Positions 11,735-23,512 of a stretch of DNA of 64,000 nt are shown piece after piece. Within the stretch, counting starts at the first letter, position 1. Each line of letters opens with the position of its first letter. Origin of the DNA: Coniferiporia sulphurascens. Its lineage: Eukaryota > Basidiomycota > Agaricomycetes > Hymenochaetales > Hymenochaetaceae. The DNA lies in NCBI GenBank assembly GCA_002794785.1, contig NBBA01000002.1, forward strand, positions 248,001 to 312,000. The letters run 5' to 3'. The notes under the pieces are model-generated. The model worked only from the letters and a program-made list of their open reading frames with translations, ran no database searches and was not told where the DNA came from. The position numbers were made by a program, and so were the translations under genes.

Positions 11735-13654
11735 TCACGACATCCTCTTGGGAGTCCTTAATGCAAAATAAGTCATCCTATCTCGTCCGACCTTGATTTG
11801 GATATGTATAGTTCTCAACATATTACATACCTTCTTTTTGAGCACGACGTCCAGATTCTCTGGATGGCTACGTGGGACGCTAGTATCTTCGAAAGACGGT
11901 GAATAGGCAGGCGCGTTCTTGTCTACATCAAAAGCAACACGCTGCATTTGGTATGCACTTGCACCCATAGTTGTGCTACTTGCGTTCCTAGTCGGACTAT
12001 CTCGCAATCGATTGCGCGTGTTGATCAAGGCAAGCAGAGAGTTGGAATACACTGAACAGTCATGCATTTGTGTTAGTGACTGACCAGATGCTGAGGTTAT
12101 GCGAAACCTACACTCACGAGTTGGAAGGTTAAAGAATATGGCGACGTATACGTAGTTGTTCGGCATAGTGGCGTACTGACGGTTACCGTTATCAGTAAAT
12201 TAACTAGTTTGAATTGTTTCTTTTAAACTGACCGCTATTAAAGTGGCAACCACGGCGACGCATGTCAGTATCCCATTGTTAATGATATACCTCATCAAAA
12301 TGTTGATTTTGGTATCGGTCCTGTCGGCAACCAGTCGACTCAGTTCCTGAAGTCGAACACCAGAGACACGTACGATTCGAACCCAGTCTTGCTTTTGGCA
12401 AGGAAATAGCAAAGTGAGGTCGCCACTAAGATATCTGCGACGGCTGCTGAAGCTGTAGCCGCGTATATCAGATACTTCAGCCAGTTGAAAGGGGCAGATT
12501 ATCCGTCAGGTAAGGCGGCCCGAATTGTTAAATGAGGAATATTGCGTACAGAAATGTTCTGAAATTGAAAGACTGAGTCAAAGGAAAATCTGATGTTGTG
12601 ATACAGCTCTTATTCCCGAGCAACTTTGAAGGCGTCGCATATTGCTTACGCTTTAATCCCAATCCACATGGTGGAAGCTTGAAATCTTTAAGATATGCTT
12701 TATATTTGTGCGTTGAGACAAGACACACCAAAGTCGACAATAGAGGCGGCTATCTGTACACATAAATCAAACGATTATTCATTGCTCTCGTTAAGAGCTT
12801 TGAAGTTCCCACCAAGGCACTTGTTAGGAGTCTATTTTTCTTGCTCACTGAAGGGGAGTGGAGGCACACTTTCGGTAACGAGATTTCTTTGTCCATTTGG
12901 GAAGACTCACCCATCCACACTTGGCGAATGTAGTAGCTGCAGAATATGCAAACAGGCAGATTAGCGAAACGTAATTTGATTGTGAACCCGATAACAAGTC
13001 GTCAGATCTTACGTCCGGATAATGAAGTCGCAAAGCGCCTTGAACTACGTCAGACGAGATTTCCCGGAGGGCTGGTGGTTTCGGCTTACAGTAGAGACCA
13101 TGAACATCTGTTAAATATCTGCGCATAAGAGTGACTTCAAGTAAGGTAGTAAAATCACTCACCGAAGTGCTCCAGTATAGATCAAGTAATCCGAGTACAT
13201 TGGTAAAGTTTGTGACTACATGCGAATACACAGTATGTGAGATAAACACAAGGTGGACCGCATCGAGCAACCTGAAGGGAATAAAGGAAAAAGCACGTAA
13301 ATCGATGTGCCGCAGTAAATCGAGCAGCCAAATGAACAGACCACAAAGTGAAAACCTTGGAAGTCGGCGAAATGTAAGGCATGTAAATAAAATAAATAAG
13401 CTAGGTGAGTTACAGCCCGTCTCAAGTACCACGGATCGTTCATCGGGCTTTGGTGATATTTCAGTGCTTGGGCACACGTAACTCCAAACAGTCTGTAATA
13501 ATAAGTGATCACGAGCGAGTCGGTAACAGAGATGGGGTGCTCACATAGAATTAGTTATGAGCCCTATCAAACCTGCACCGAGCGTACTGTTCAGGTTTAT
13601 TCCGAGCAAGGCTGGGATTATAGGATCCAGAAGTGCAGAATGAGCGTCCGACAT
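11735..13654 (-). CDS. DUF6534-like multi-pass membrane protein, paralog B (multi-exon)
   Basis: This looks like a complete DUF6534-like gene. It starts at ATG 13654 with MSDAHSALLDP, then LGINLNSTLGAGLIGLIT and a GTGAGC donor. The next exon encodes LFGVTCAQALKYHQSPMNDP, followed by LLDAVHLVFISHTVYSHVVTN. A small exon carries YYIRQVWM. C-terminal helices follow: ADILVATSLCYFLAKSKTGF and INILMRYIINNGILT. The exon MPNNYVYVAIFFNLPTR and the final exon YSNSLLALINTRNRLRD have a hydrophilic tail to the stop at 11735. Splice donors are canonical at each junction I could place (GTGAGC, GTGAGT, GTAAGA). No disabling change was found, but the middle exons are only approximate. The function is unknown; the family is predicted to sit in a membrane with about seven helices. 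Confidence 0.65.
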
Positions 13655-15375
13655 GACCGTCAATTAACCTGGAGGAAGCGCGCGAGCAAAATGCTTGGAA
13701 GGGAATATTAATGGGTGCAAAGCTCTATCCATTTGAGTCTCTTATGTACTATCAAATACACATGAACATTACGACTCAACTGCATTACATTGCACTCGTG
13801 TTGATGAACAGCGGTGTTGATAATTTGGCAAGAACACTGACGAATTTTGCTCGTGAATACGACAAGTGAGACGGAGCCTTATACCCCAGATACCGACTGC
13901 CTGCAGCCAACCCTCACCGTGCCTTTTGAGGCGAGTTGAGTCCTTCACCAATGTCGAAGCCCTGACTTCCGCACTTGCGATAAAGTAAACAGGCAGCCAA
14001 CCCTGCAAGCATCCCAGAAGATAACCTACATACAATGGTAAGAACTCCGCATTCATGTTAATAATCGGTGGTCAACAATGCAGTACATACCATGATCATG
14101 AACGCCATTCTCAGATGCCCGGAGTCACCTAGGTTGCCGTGATTCCGCGCTTGACGGATGAATGAATGAAGAAAGACAAAACCCAGAATGGAGCAATATC
14201 TCAACTCATCCGTTTCCATTGACTACCAGTTGCACAGCAACGGAGACGCTGCTCATATGATTCAGGTGGTGAAATCACAAGATGGCACACATTCCGCAAC
14301 AGCCATATCGAAAGCTTTTTATTCCGGACCTGGTAAATGTGCCGGTGAGCTCTTCTATCCAAGTTGGTCTAAGGTATAATTCCTGGCTCACACACCCATA
14401 CTTGCGTCATAAGCAAGGACTTCTCCTGAAATCCCGACACAGATGAGAAGTCAGCGATCAGCAAGAAAAGAAAAGGCCTGCTTCGATCATAGCTTTCTCT
14501 TCAGCCTTTAATAGAATATACTATTTCTGAGGTACACCGGAAATTGTTGATTGTGATGCCCCACTATGACCGTTTTCGGTTTACAGTCGCTCACCAATAA
14601 CGATCAGGCTGCGCTTGCAGTCCATATTCTCATAAAGAGAAGTATCAAGTATTTCTCGAACGAGGAACATTAGGCAGTTGAAAGCTCTCATACGCAGCTG
14701 AGTTCCGGTAGTAATATGGCTGTAGTACATCAGGCCTGGAGCAAGTTCGAAGAGATCCGCAGAGTAAATTGGCCTTTAGCCCATACCCATTTCTGAACCA
14801 ATATAAACGATTCGTCAGCAGGGCCTTTGGAAGATTGGAGATGCATAATCCAGTTACTTTTAGACACATCGGCATCTTTGGGCAAAGTTGCGGTAGGTGA
14901 CAGCTTAAGCCGGCCCTGGGCTTCACGTACAATTACAAGGAGCGCGGTATATTCCGTATTCTATTTGAGTGTCGATTAAGCCAGGAGAGCCCGAGTGTAC
15001 CGTATCCCACGACCTAGACAAGATTCGCGACTGTTTGCCACAAAGACAGACAGTTCCTCAACCATAAAGAAGTCAGCCCACAAGGTCGCATTAACCAGCA
15101 ACAACCCGCGAGACCAAGACGTATCCCACAACCTTTTGTAGCGCTCCTTAGGTAAGGCAATCCCCAGCGAGCGCAGATACACAGTTCGGGTCATCGACTC
15201 TGAGCAACTTTTAGTATCCAGCGACGAGAACCCATGACTGATTGCAGTAGCATGCTGGCAGAAAAGCGGACAGGCTTGAGAAAAAAAAACGACCGTCGCG
15301 TCGCTTGAGACTGAACTTTCCAAATGCGGATGTAACTCCTTTGTGTATGATTACGTAACCTATCAGTCGTAAGAA
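13655..15375. other. Unassigned region with short minus-strand frames
   Basis: This is the region between paralog B and the left edge of the segmental duplication. Minus-strand frames at 13769-14056 (with a hydrophobic start, VGYLLGCLQGWLPVYFI), 14645-14932 and 14976-15323 could be exons or relics of an unidentified gene. I recognise no domain and could not join them through convincing splice sites. A plus-strand frame of 63 residues at 14188-14379 is likewise unassigned. Confidence 0.3.
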
Positions 15376-15517
15376 GTTGTGTCCTAAGTCATGTTGCCTT
15401 TCAAAAGGTTATATGGACTTCGCACAGCGCGAGCAAATTTTCTGCGATAAGAAGACCACATGATGGGTACCCGCAAGATATCTGCTACTAGCTTGCGTTA
15501 GAAGTTAGAACAACTTG

Positions 15518-15823
15518 TTATACTACCCAAGTAATACAGGACGTGCATATAACAATAGCGAGCCGTTCAAGAAAGCCAACCATGCTCGTAGTACTCCTAG
15601 TAGTACTTCCCTTGATAAATTTACATAATTCCTGTGTGAACCCCTTGGTAGACACAACACAAGAGAGAGTAGGCCTTCGTGCGCACGCTAGTGTATGCTG
15701 GGTAACGGCTCCCATCGAAATATAAAGAGACACCGTTGATCCGTCAAAGGGCTCAAAGCGGGAGAATTGACATAAAGCTTCTCGGCTTTTCCTCAACTTC
15801 ATCAGTGTGATATTCCGTTTCAT
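15518..15823 (-). CDS. Short hypothetical frame kept in both duplication copies
   Basis: This 101-residue ATG-started frame begins MKRNITLMKLRKSREALCQF. Its counterpart in the second copy (33530-33859) has the same start and remains open, with a difference of a few residues near CARRPTLSCVVSTKG. Persistence in both copies is compatible with coding, but the copies are similar enough that chance is not excluded. No domain, signal peptide or convincing membrane segment is evident. It lies just downstream of paralog C and could be part of its 3' UTR. Confidence 0.22.
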   Translation of the reverse strand: MKRNITLMKLRKSREALCQFSRFEPFDGSTVSLYISMGAVTQHTLACARRPTLSCVVSTKGFTQELCKFIKGSTTRSTTSMVGFLERLAIVICTSCITWVV

Positions 15824-15897
15824 TTCTAACGTTTATGGCAATCGTTTGGGCACCCTTGATCAGATGGGCCAAATGTGTCAATAAGTTAAGTTTTCTA

Positions 15898-17745
15898 TTA
15901 CGAGGGGACTGGGGGGCGCGGTACAGAACACACCTTCACTTCGAGACCAAGGTGCGTATTCGTCGGCGAACTATGCGTGCCACTTGTCTTGCCGAAGGAC
16001 GCTGAATGTGGTGGCGAGCCTGCACCGGCGCCAATATTGACGATTCGTTGCATCTGGTACGCGCTTGAGCCTGTATTGCCACTGAAGGAAAGTTTCTGGC
16101 GCGCATTGAGCGTTGCAAGAAACGAATTGAAATACACTTGCAGGATTTCACGGATCTGCATCAGCAATTTTACTACATCCGGGGGGGATACTTACGTTTC
16201 GGGAGGATGAAGTATATGCCTAAGAAGATGTAATTGTCTGGCATGGCCGCATACTAACGTCGTCATCGTCAAAAAACTGAGGACATGAAGGTAGCTAGTC
16301 TGCATTACAGCGGGAATCACTAACCGTAATAAAGCAACAAAGCGCGCAGACACTCGTAAGGAGTCCAGTGTTGATGACGTAGGCTATCAAGACACCGACC
16401 TTCTTGTCGGCTCTATTGAGTTTTCTTCAGCTTAAACTCGAAAAAGTTAATTCTAACCCTTGAAATGCGCACGTTTCAAATCCTGTCTTGTTCTTTGCGA
16501 GGAAATAGCAGAGCGAGATCGCAATCAAAATGTCCGCAACGACAGCCGAACCAAGACTAAGATAGAGCATCCACTTCAGAGTTGCAATCGATTGTCAGAT
16601 TCAAATACACCGGTCAAGAGAAAATGCGGTAATGCGTACGGAGATTTTGACAAATTGGGACGTCGACCGATACGAGAATCTGCCGAATGAATTTATTTAT
16701 AGGCAGATCAAATAAAGGAACGTAAAACATAGCTCACATCTTCACCCCGAACAGTACTCCGAAAACTTCTCAAAGGTAAGCTTGTACTTCAAAACAGCAC
16801 AACAAGGGTTAGCGCACCGAGTGTGACAAGGATGAGCACAGCCTATGCAAGCGGGGAGTAGGAAGTTCCAGTCAGCGCTGTAATAAAACGCTATACAGAA
16901 AGTTTCTCACTGATAACGACGTTAGGAACCGGTTTTTCTTGCTCACTTTTATGGGAAAAGATTATGTCAAAACTCAATGCTAGTGCACATTTCTTACAGG
17001 CACGCTTACAGATCCACAATCGACGAGTATAGAAGCTATAGATCCATTAATGAAATGCACGAAAGGTCGACAATGTGCAGACGCTTACCAGCGGATACCG
17101 AAGTCACTTAAGGCCTTGAATAGTAGGTCAGGATACTGTTTCACGTATCAGTTGAGAAGCACTCACATTGACTAATACGTGCAACTGTTTCAACGACCTG
17201 TCTTAGACATATTGACCCGCAAAAATATGAAGGATACATCACTTACACACAAGCTCCAAGTCACATGGGAAATGATCGCGAGATTGGTAAAATTCGTGAC
17301 CAAGTAAAAGTAAAGAACGTGCGAGATGAGCGCGAGATGGAGTGTGTCGAAAACCCTGCAAAAGTGGAAGATTATGAACGTATTAGCTAAGCTATCCAGG
17401 AAGACGGGGACCTCATAGTGAACAAGAGAACGTACCACAAAAACGATACCTGAAAGAATGGAAAAAGTTTGTACAGGCTCCATCCGAAAGAGGAACTACT
17501 CACAGCCCATTTCAAGTACTGGGAATCACTCGCCGAGCTTTGGAAGTAAGCCAGGGCTTGGAAGTTCGTCACTCCAAATAGTCTGCGCATAATATCATGA
17601 AATAACAGAGCGATACGAAAGGGCGGATAACCCACATAGCGGCGAAGATGAGCCCAATGAACGCCGCACCAAGAGTATCATTGAGATTTATACCTAGGGA
17701 AGCCGGGCTCGGAGGCCCCGAAAGCGTTGCGTTCGCGGCTGAAAT
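15898..17745 (-). pseudogene. DUF6534-like paralog C, start codon lost
   Basis: This sister of paralog D lies in the segmental duplication. Exons read as in D: PASLGINLNDTLGAAFIGLI, then LFGVTNFQALAYFQSSAS, then LHLALISHVLYFYLVTNFTN. The C-terminal part has ADILIAISLCYFLAKNKTGF, ADKKVGVLIAYVINTGLLTS and a final exon NSFLATLNARQKLSF with a hydrophilic tail to the stop at 15898. At 17743-17745 the position of the D initiator ATG is ATT on the minus strand, so the family start is gone, and no in-frame ATG lies just upstream. The next in-frame ATG is at the end of the first helix. It may be a recently disabled copy or may use another start; the rest of the frame looks well kept. Confidence 0.55.
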
Positions 17746-18725
17746 TTACTTTCCTTATTTTTGGCACGGTAATACTCGTTGGAGGAGGTGGGGTATAGAA
17801 GGATGTCTGTGAGATGAAGGGAAAGACGGGTACCCTCCCTATATATGCTTTACAACATTTATGGCCACGTCATTGATGACACCCCGGCCAGGTGCTGATG
17901 AACAAAAGATATTGATCATATCCGTCATAATTTCGCTACCGGCAACGCCGAGAATGGTAGTTGATTACCTGGGGAAGCGAAGAAGGCGGAGACTTCTACG
18001 AGCGTTATGTTTAGAATTTAGACTTGGCCGACTTGGGCCTTCGACATGTTCGTTCTGTGCTGAGAAAAGTACTGGTACCTCTTTTTCTCAGTTTGGTTCG
18101 TGAGAGGTCATTGTGGGGATTTGAAACGGTGTAAATACAAGACATGGTCCTGATAAAGTCCGTCATAAGAGCACGGGGTGAAAGTTGCATAGCATTGTTG
18201 TGGGGAACCCTGAATCAGTGGCGGCCGGTGGCCCCCGCCGATTTGTTTTGAGTTGTCCAGATTTCGGATGGCTTAACTATTCTTGTCCGGCCTTGTAATA
18301 GGTTTCATATCTCCGCCTTATTCCCAACGCATTGGATGGCTTAATGTTGCAATCATAGAAGCGTCTGAACAGATAATGGAAGATAATGGGTTGCTCACCA
18401 GAATTCAACGGGTGGTAGGTAGATAGATCGACTATGGTGGGTTGACTGCCTCACGATATTGACATGACCGATCAGTCGCGAGACGTCATTTACCGACCTG
18501 TTGGGCTCGGGAAATTTAAAGGGGGAGTGCGAGAGTGTAACGATTTTCGAAGACAACGTAAGAGCGAAGTGATTATGTAAATTCCCGATACCTTTAGGTA
18601 AAGGGTTGGCTGTAAAAAATGGTCCCACACAAAGCCCAAGAGGGTGTAGACCCGAAGGGTGGGAATTTGTCGCGGTCCCGCAGTACCCCAAGTAGTGTTG
18701 CCGCTTCATCAATGTCCCAGTCACT

Positions 18726-19561
18726 TTTTTTTTTTTTTTTTTTTTTTAAATCAGCATTTGTATACCGCTACATTACATAGTAAAAGACGCGGATGTGAGA
18801 CCATTTGAAGTGTCGTGTCAGAGGAGATTAACAAGGTATAAAGTTCCTGGGCTTAAGGCGATTAAAAGGTATGAGGTTTTGTTGTCGGAGGTTTCTAAAT
18901 GGTTTTGTCAGGAGGGATATGAATCGGAAGAGCAAATTGTGAAGGGGGAGGTGGCGGTTTTATGGATTCTATGATGACTAATACTGATTGTGAAAGATGG
19001 GAAAAACTACTGGATTTTTTATGTTGTGTGTGTGGGCGTGGTTTGAATTGTTTTATGTCCGATATTTGTGACTCTGAGAGTGGTGACGTGACAGCGCTTG
19101 GAGCGGCAGGTGTGTGTGAGGCTAGGGCCAGGTTGCCATGAGGTGTGAAGTTGACTGCGAATTGTAGGAGGACTGATGTTAAGTCTATGCATGGGCCATA
19201 GCGGCTGAGGTGTTCTCGGTAGAGGAAAATATGCCGTGAATTGTGTGGTTGCCCACTAATGCTGATGACCTGTAGTTTGTACTGGCATATGGCCCAGTCT
19301 AGTATGTGCTGGTTGTCATTAACGAGGTTGAAGGGTTCATATGTGGTGTCGGTTTCGAAGTTTGGCACCGGGAGGTGAAGGAATAGAAGGGGGCATGGGG
19401 AAATGGGGGAAAGGGGGAGTGGAATGGTGAACAAGGCCGTAAAACAGCTCGACGGATGTCTACTGTGAGTGAGGACTGGTGTGGGTGGTTAACCCAGGGA
19501 ATTTAGGGGTGGTGCGAGTCGGTTTGCGCTGGGTGAGATGATGGTGGTTAGAGGTCAAGGG
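18726..19561 (-). mobile_element. Mini-1: non-autonomous miniature element with LINE-1 ends
   Basis: This 836 bp element is inserted on the minus strand. A 14 bp target-site duplication ATGTCCCAGTCACT flanks it at 18712-18725 and 19565-19578, and the uninterrupted site exists at 36755-36768. It begins (reading minus) with CCCTTGACCTCT, exactly as LINE-1. Similarity to the LINE-1 5' UTR continues through a GGTTAACCACCCACACCA block and CAGTAGACATCCGTCGAGCT, and then more weakly to about the ORF1 start. Its last 170 or so bases match the LINE-1 3' UTR from just after the ORF2 stop to the poly(A), including GGTCTCACATCCGCGTC. The tail is a 23-base A tract (T on the plus strand, 18725-18747). The interior of about 0.5 kb does not resemble LINE-1. 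It is presumably mobilised in trans by LINE-1 proteins. Confidence 0.92.
18895..19434 (-). other. Open frame inside mini-1 (no ATG)
   Basis: A 179-codon frame spans the mini-1 interior and ends at a stop lying at the position of the LINE-1 ORF2 stop. It contains no Met codon at all; the first codon of the open stretch is TTG. The predicted sequence has a Pro-rich start and a middle portion (IFLYREHLSRYGPCIDLTS) without recognised similarity to LINE-1 ORFs. It may be a chance open frame, the remnant of a longer protein, or the end of an ORF fusion. Confidence 0.25.
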
Positions 19562-20342
19562 TTGATGTCCCAGTCACTGTAGGCAAATGGAGTGTCTGCT
19601 AGGGATCCTGTCGGGTACCCTGGGAGAAATATAAGAGGCTGTGTGTAATTCTCGTCGAAATCTTCCCGGGGGATGTCTGGCGGGGTGTTACTCTGAAACC
19701 AGATGCGTGCGCGTTCATGCCATCGACCGCCGCTGGCTTGTATGTTGCCAGCCCAACTAGTACGACGGCGGTCGTTGTATGATATGACTTGATCACGACG
19801 AACCGGTGGAGCTGGCGCTAGCCATGTGCGGCAACGCAGCGTGATGGACGGCCTCGTTGACCACCTTGCTGCGCTGGATGCTCTTGGACAGTATCCAATC
19901 CCCGTCACCGCCAGATAGGGACATGCATGCACTGAGTTCAAAATGAAATCCCAGGAAAAAGGACCGTTTGGCTTTTCTCTCTCCTTCAAGTATTGCTTCT
20001 CGACAAGCTTTATTGGGTGGTTGCAAGTGAACTCGGCTTGGAGGCGTCGACTTAGCCTAGTAGCACAGACAAGCTAACGGCCGGCCCCGGGTTTTAACAC
20101 GCACATGATCGCGGGAAAGTAAAACAGAGTCGACCCGGACCGCTCGGCGCGCTTTGTTTCTTTCTCTGGACTGCCATGACGAGCACCCGACGCGTCGCGA
20201 TGGTGCCGTTGGTCTCGTGAATGCATCATCTGCTCTTTGCGCTCGCGTCCCGCTTATTCGCGCTTAAGTCCGTATTTTTTGCCAATGTCTTTGGTCGCGT
20301 TCGTCGTCGTCTTCGAGCTGCCATTCTGAAGGCGCGCCAGCC

Positions 20343-22667
20343 ATGCTCCTCAAGTTACTGGTCTCGCTTTCTGTGACTCTCTGGACAACACTCGCAGTGG
20401 TCTCTGGCGATGTATTTCTTGCGGCTCATGCGAGTAAGATCAATCGTCAGTCTATAGTGACGCGCTACAATCCGTTGCGTAATGCGTCCAGTGCCACCAC
20501 GCCCATGCAGGTTGGCAATGGGAACTCCGCGTTTGGCACGGATGTTACTGGTCTTCAGACTTTCGAGCCTTTCGCGATCATGTCGTCCTGAGGCTGGAAG
20601 AATGAACTCCTTGCCTCCTGGTAGGACGCTCGAAGACATCCTCAACTACAAGGGCGTGTCACTGGACAATCACGGTCTGAATGTTACCTACATGTATGGT
20701 GGGGTCGCGGATATTCAGCAATGGCTCATCGCGAACCCAAATCGTGTCAATCTAGGACGATTCGGTCTGCTCTTTCTGACATCGTCTGGCAGAGTGATGA
20801 ACGTGACCGAAGCTGACCTCGAGTCGAAGAAGCAAACACTTGATCTCTGGACGGGACAGATCACGAGCACGTTCCTTCTGGATGGCACGCAAGTCACTGT
20901 TACAACGACATGTGCCCAAGATAGCGACACGGTCGGTGTTCGGTTCGGAGCTCGTAGCGGAAGGAAGGCTCGGTTTTTTGTTGATTTCCCATGGAATGAC
21001 GGTTCGCAGAAATTCTCCGACCCGTTCGTCGGTCTATTCAATTTGACCGCAAATCACACGACGAAGCTTGTGCAGGACCATTCGATTGCATTGGGAGCCC
21101 AGGCAGAAATCTTGCACACACTCGTCAACAGCTCGTCGTGACCACCATCGGAGGATCTCCTTTTAAAATCATTCGCGACTCTCCGAATACTCATAGATAC
21201 AGTATGCGACCGTCCATCCGCTCCTCGACGTTCTCCATCACTGCATCATTCACGTTGGAGTCCCCAAGCTTTCTGGTGGAATATGATTATGTTCAGTTGT
21301 CTTCAATATCAACTTGGGAATCGTATTGGTCAGAAGGAGGGTTTGTCGACGTGTATACGTCCTCGACAGACTCAAGGGCAGATGAACTGCAGCGCAGAAT
21401 AATTCTATCGCAATATCTTCTTCGCGTTAACGAAGCAGGCGATTACCCACCACAGGAGGTTCGTTCAGGACCATTCGTTTTTATTGAAAAATTGCTGACA
21501 GTTTGTCTAGTCAGGACTGGTCAACAACGGCTGGGTGCGTTTGTGTTCGCCCTCGATTCCGATAGGTTTTAATCGTGATTGTTTTTCAGTACGGTAAATT
21601 TCACATGGAGATGTATCACTGGCACAGTGTACATTGGGCGCTTTGGTCGCAGTGGGATCTCCTCCACCGTTCTTCATCCGTGTACAACCGTTTCCTCCCT
21701 ACGTCTATCGCTCGCGCCCAAGTTCAAGAGTCCTGGCCTTCCGGTGCACGCTGGTCGAAGATGACGGACCCGACAGGTCGCAGTGCCCCAGGCGAAATCA
21801 ATGAGCTCCTCATCTGGCAGCAGGTGCACCCGCTCGTTTTCGCAGAGTACGAGTACCGCGCCTTCCCCACCGCCGCGACGCTGGAGAAGTGGCGTGACGT
21901 CGTATACGAGACGGCAGACTGGATGAGCGTGTTCGCGTTCCACAATTCGAGCACCGGCCGCTATGATGTGGGCCCGCCGATGTACGTTGTGAGCGAGGAC
22001 ACAGACCCGCTCGTCACGCGCAACCCCTCCTTCGAGCTCGCGTACTGGAACTTCGGTTTTGAACTCGCGCAGCGTGGTTGGACCGCTTACATGAGGACGT
22101 CCCTGGGACGTGGGAGACCGTTCGCGCGAACCTCGCGAACCTACCGATTAACAACGGGACGTATATGGTTTACGAGGATATTGAGACCGACTTTTGGACC
22201 GACCCGGCGTACTTGAATGACCGTCCCGCACTTGTCGGCTTGTACGGCTGGCTTCCTGAGACGCCAGACCTAAACCTCACGATAGCGAAGGCGACAATAA
22301 AGAAAGTCTGGACGCATTGGAACATCTCGAACTGTTGGGGGTTAGTGTTCACCAGTATAAGTTTAATTAAACGCATCTAATTTTCGCTCGTAGATGGGAC
22401 TTCGGCCTGCTTGCCATGTCCGCCGCGCGCAACGACGAGCCCGACCAGGCTGTCTCTTGGCTTCTGGACGACCTCTTCACATTCGACGATGTCGGAATGC
22501 CGACTGGTGGGGCGCGAGCCCCTGTACCCTACTTTCCCGGTTCCGGCGGCCTGTTGCTCGCTGTAGCGATGATGGCCGAGGGATGGGATGGGAGCAACAG
22601 CACAGCTCCGGGATTCCCGAAGTCGGGTTGGAATGTGAGAACGGAGGGGATGGCAAAGGCGCTCTAG
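20343..22667 (+). pseudogene. Secreted six-hairpin glycosidase-like gene, disabled
   Basis: This is a decayed copy of a fungal secreted (alpha/alpha)6-barrel glycosidase-like protein, probably GH65/GH95-like; the substrate is unknown. It begins at ATG 20343 with a signal-peptide-like start (LLVSLSVTLWTTLAVVSG), then RYNPLRNAS, VGNGNSAFGTDVTGLQTFEP and later KFHMEMYHWHSVHWALW. Introns with clear GT-AG borders separate exons near 21462-21510, 21536-21589 and 22339-22393, giving the join NCWG-WDFGLLAMSAA. Lesions seen are a TGA for Trp at 20589 (SS-stop-GWKN), a frame change of one base near 20605, another frame change near 21125-21140, and one near 22075. The C-terminal exon ends GMAKAL at 22667. 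The many lesions exclude a functional product. Confidence 0.8.
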
Positions 22668-23512
22668 CCTACAATTGTTGTTATTTGGTCTTGTGTCATT
22701 ATCTTGTCTTCCTGGCTTTGTATTTTATTTTATGCGTTCGGTGCGGACAGGATTCACGTCGATTATAGTGAGTGAAAGTGCTTATCGGATGTCCCGATGT
22801 CATTTGAAACATACTCTATGTTCCTTCAATATGTATATGTTATAGGAGTATTGGGTGAGGACCCCAGGAAATTTCGTATTGAGATAACGCAGATTGTTAG
22901 GTCTCGTACCTGGAACACTAAGAGGAAAAGGCTGGACCCGGACCCCTGACCGACTCTGCCGGTGTAGGTTCGCTAGCGTTATCGGATACTGATGTGTTAC
23001 ACATTAATTCAAGAGCTCTTACACATACACGGGGAACAAATCCGGATATGGTCGCTTCCTATACCTTATTGAAATTGTAAATTTGACTGTTAATTGTGAT
23101 TCCCTAATGGTCGTCTTCTATATTCTGGATTAAGCATGCCCCTATATCCCAAAAACAATACAGCTAATAGATAAGTGGGTACACTTTACTCAAAATGTGG
23201 TGAAAGGATATATCAAATCACAAATGTTTGATCATATTTACAGTTTAGGAAGCAGCTATATTCAGGTTTATTCCCCGTGATAGTACTCGTACACTGGGCG
23301 ACTGACAGGATCTCGATACATGAATTACACAGGAACAGAGTCTCAAGAATGGGGTGGTGTTCGCACGAGGCAGTGTTGCCTGGCAAACGATAAAAGCAGC
23401 TTATATAAATGTCTTAAATCCTATATGAACGAGTCAGGGCACGTATTGAAAGTATGGGTTGATAAAACTATCATTGGACGTACGGTTACGGGCGCGGCAT
23501 GGATGTCTCGGA
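22668..23512. other. No recognisable gene
   Basis: AT-rich sequence downstream of the glycosidase relic. One 70-residue plus frame at 23320-23532 lacks any motif. Nothing else is visible. Confidence 0.4.

Larger units (their letters stand above)
15376..19975. repeat. Segmental duplication, copy 1 (partner 33405-37143)
   Basis: Sequence from about 15376 to 19975 matches 33405-37143 in order and orientation, with scattered substitutions and small indels. It includes a short ATG-started frame, DUF6534 paralog C, its upstream region and part of an unidentified minus-strand gene. Copy 1 is longer by about 0.85 kb, the length of the mini-1 insertion plus its target repeat. Edges were judged by eye: similarity fades before GTTGTGTCC on the left and after the AAAAAGG tract near 19975 on the right. 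Confidence 0.88.
18395..19989 (-). pseudogene. Unidentified gene fragment, split by mini-1
   Basis: This is a minus-strand coding-like segment of unknown function. The frame at 19555-19989 includes IPREDFDENYTQPLIFLPGY and ends in FAYSDWDI, where the mini-1 element is inserted. On the other side of the insertion, at 18395-18724, the reading resumes with a segment matching the uninterrupted copy at 36523-36981 (LGVLxDRDK, then WALCGTIF). No ATG starts either part, so they are probably exon fragments. I do not recognise the family. The insertion of about 0.85 kb with stops in all frames would disable this copy if it was a gene. Confidence 0.4.

Noticed and set aside
18895..19434. Mini-1 ORF as a genuine protein
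   Set aside because: No Met codon occurs in the frame, and the first codon is TTG. It was listed only as an open frame.
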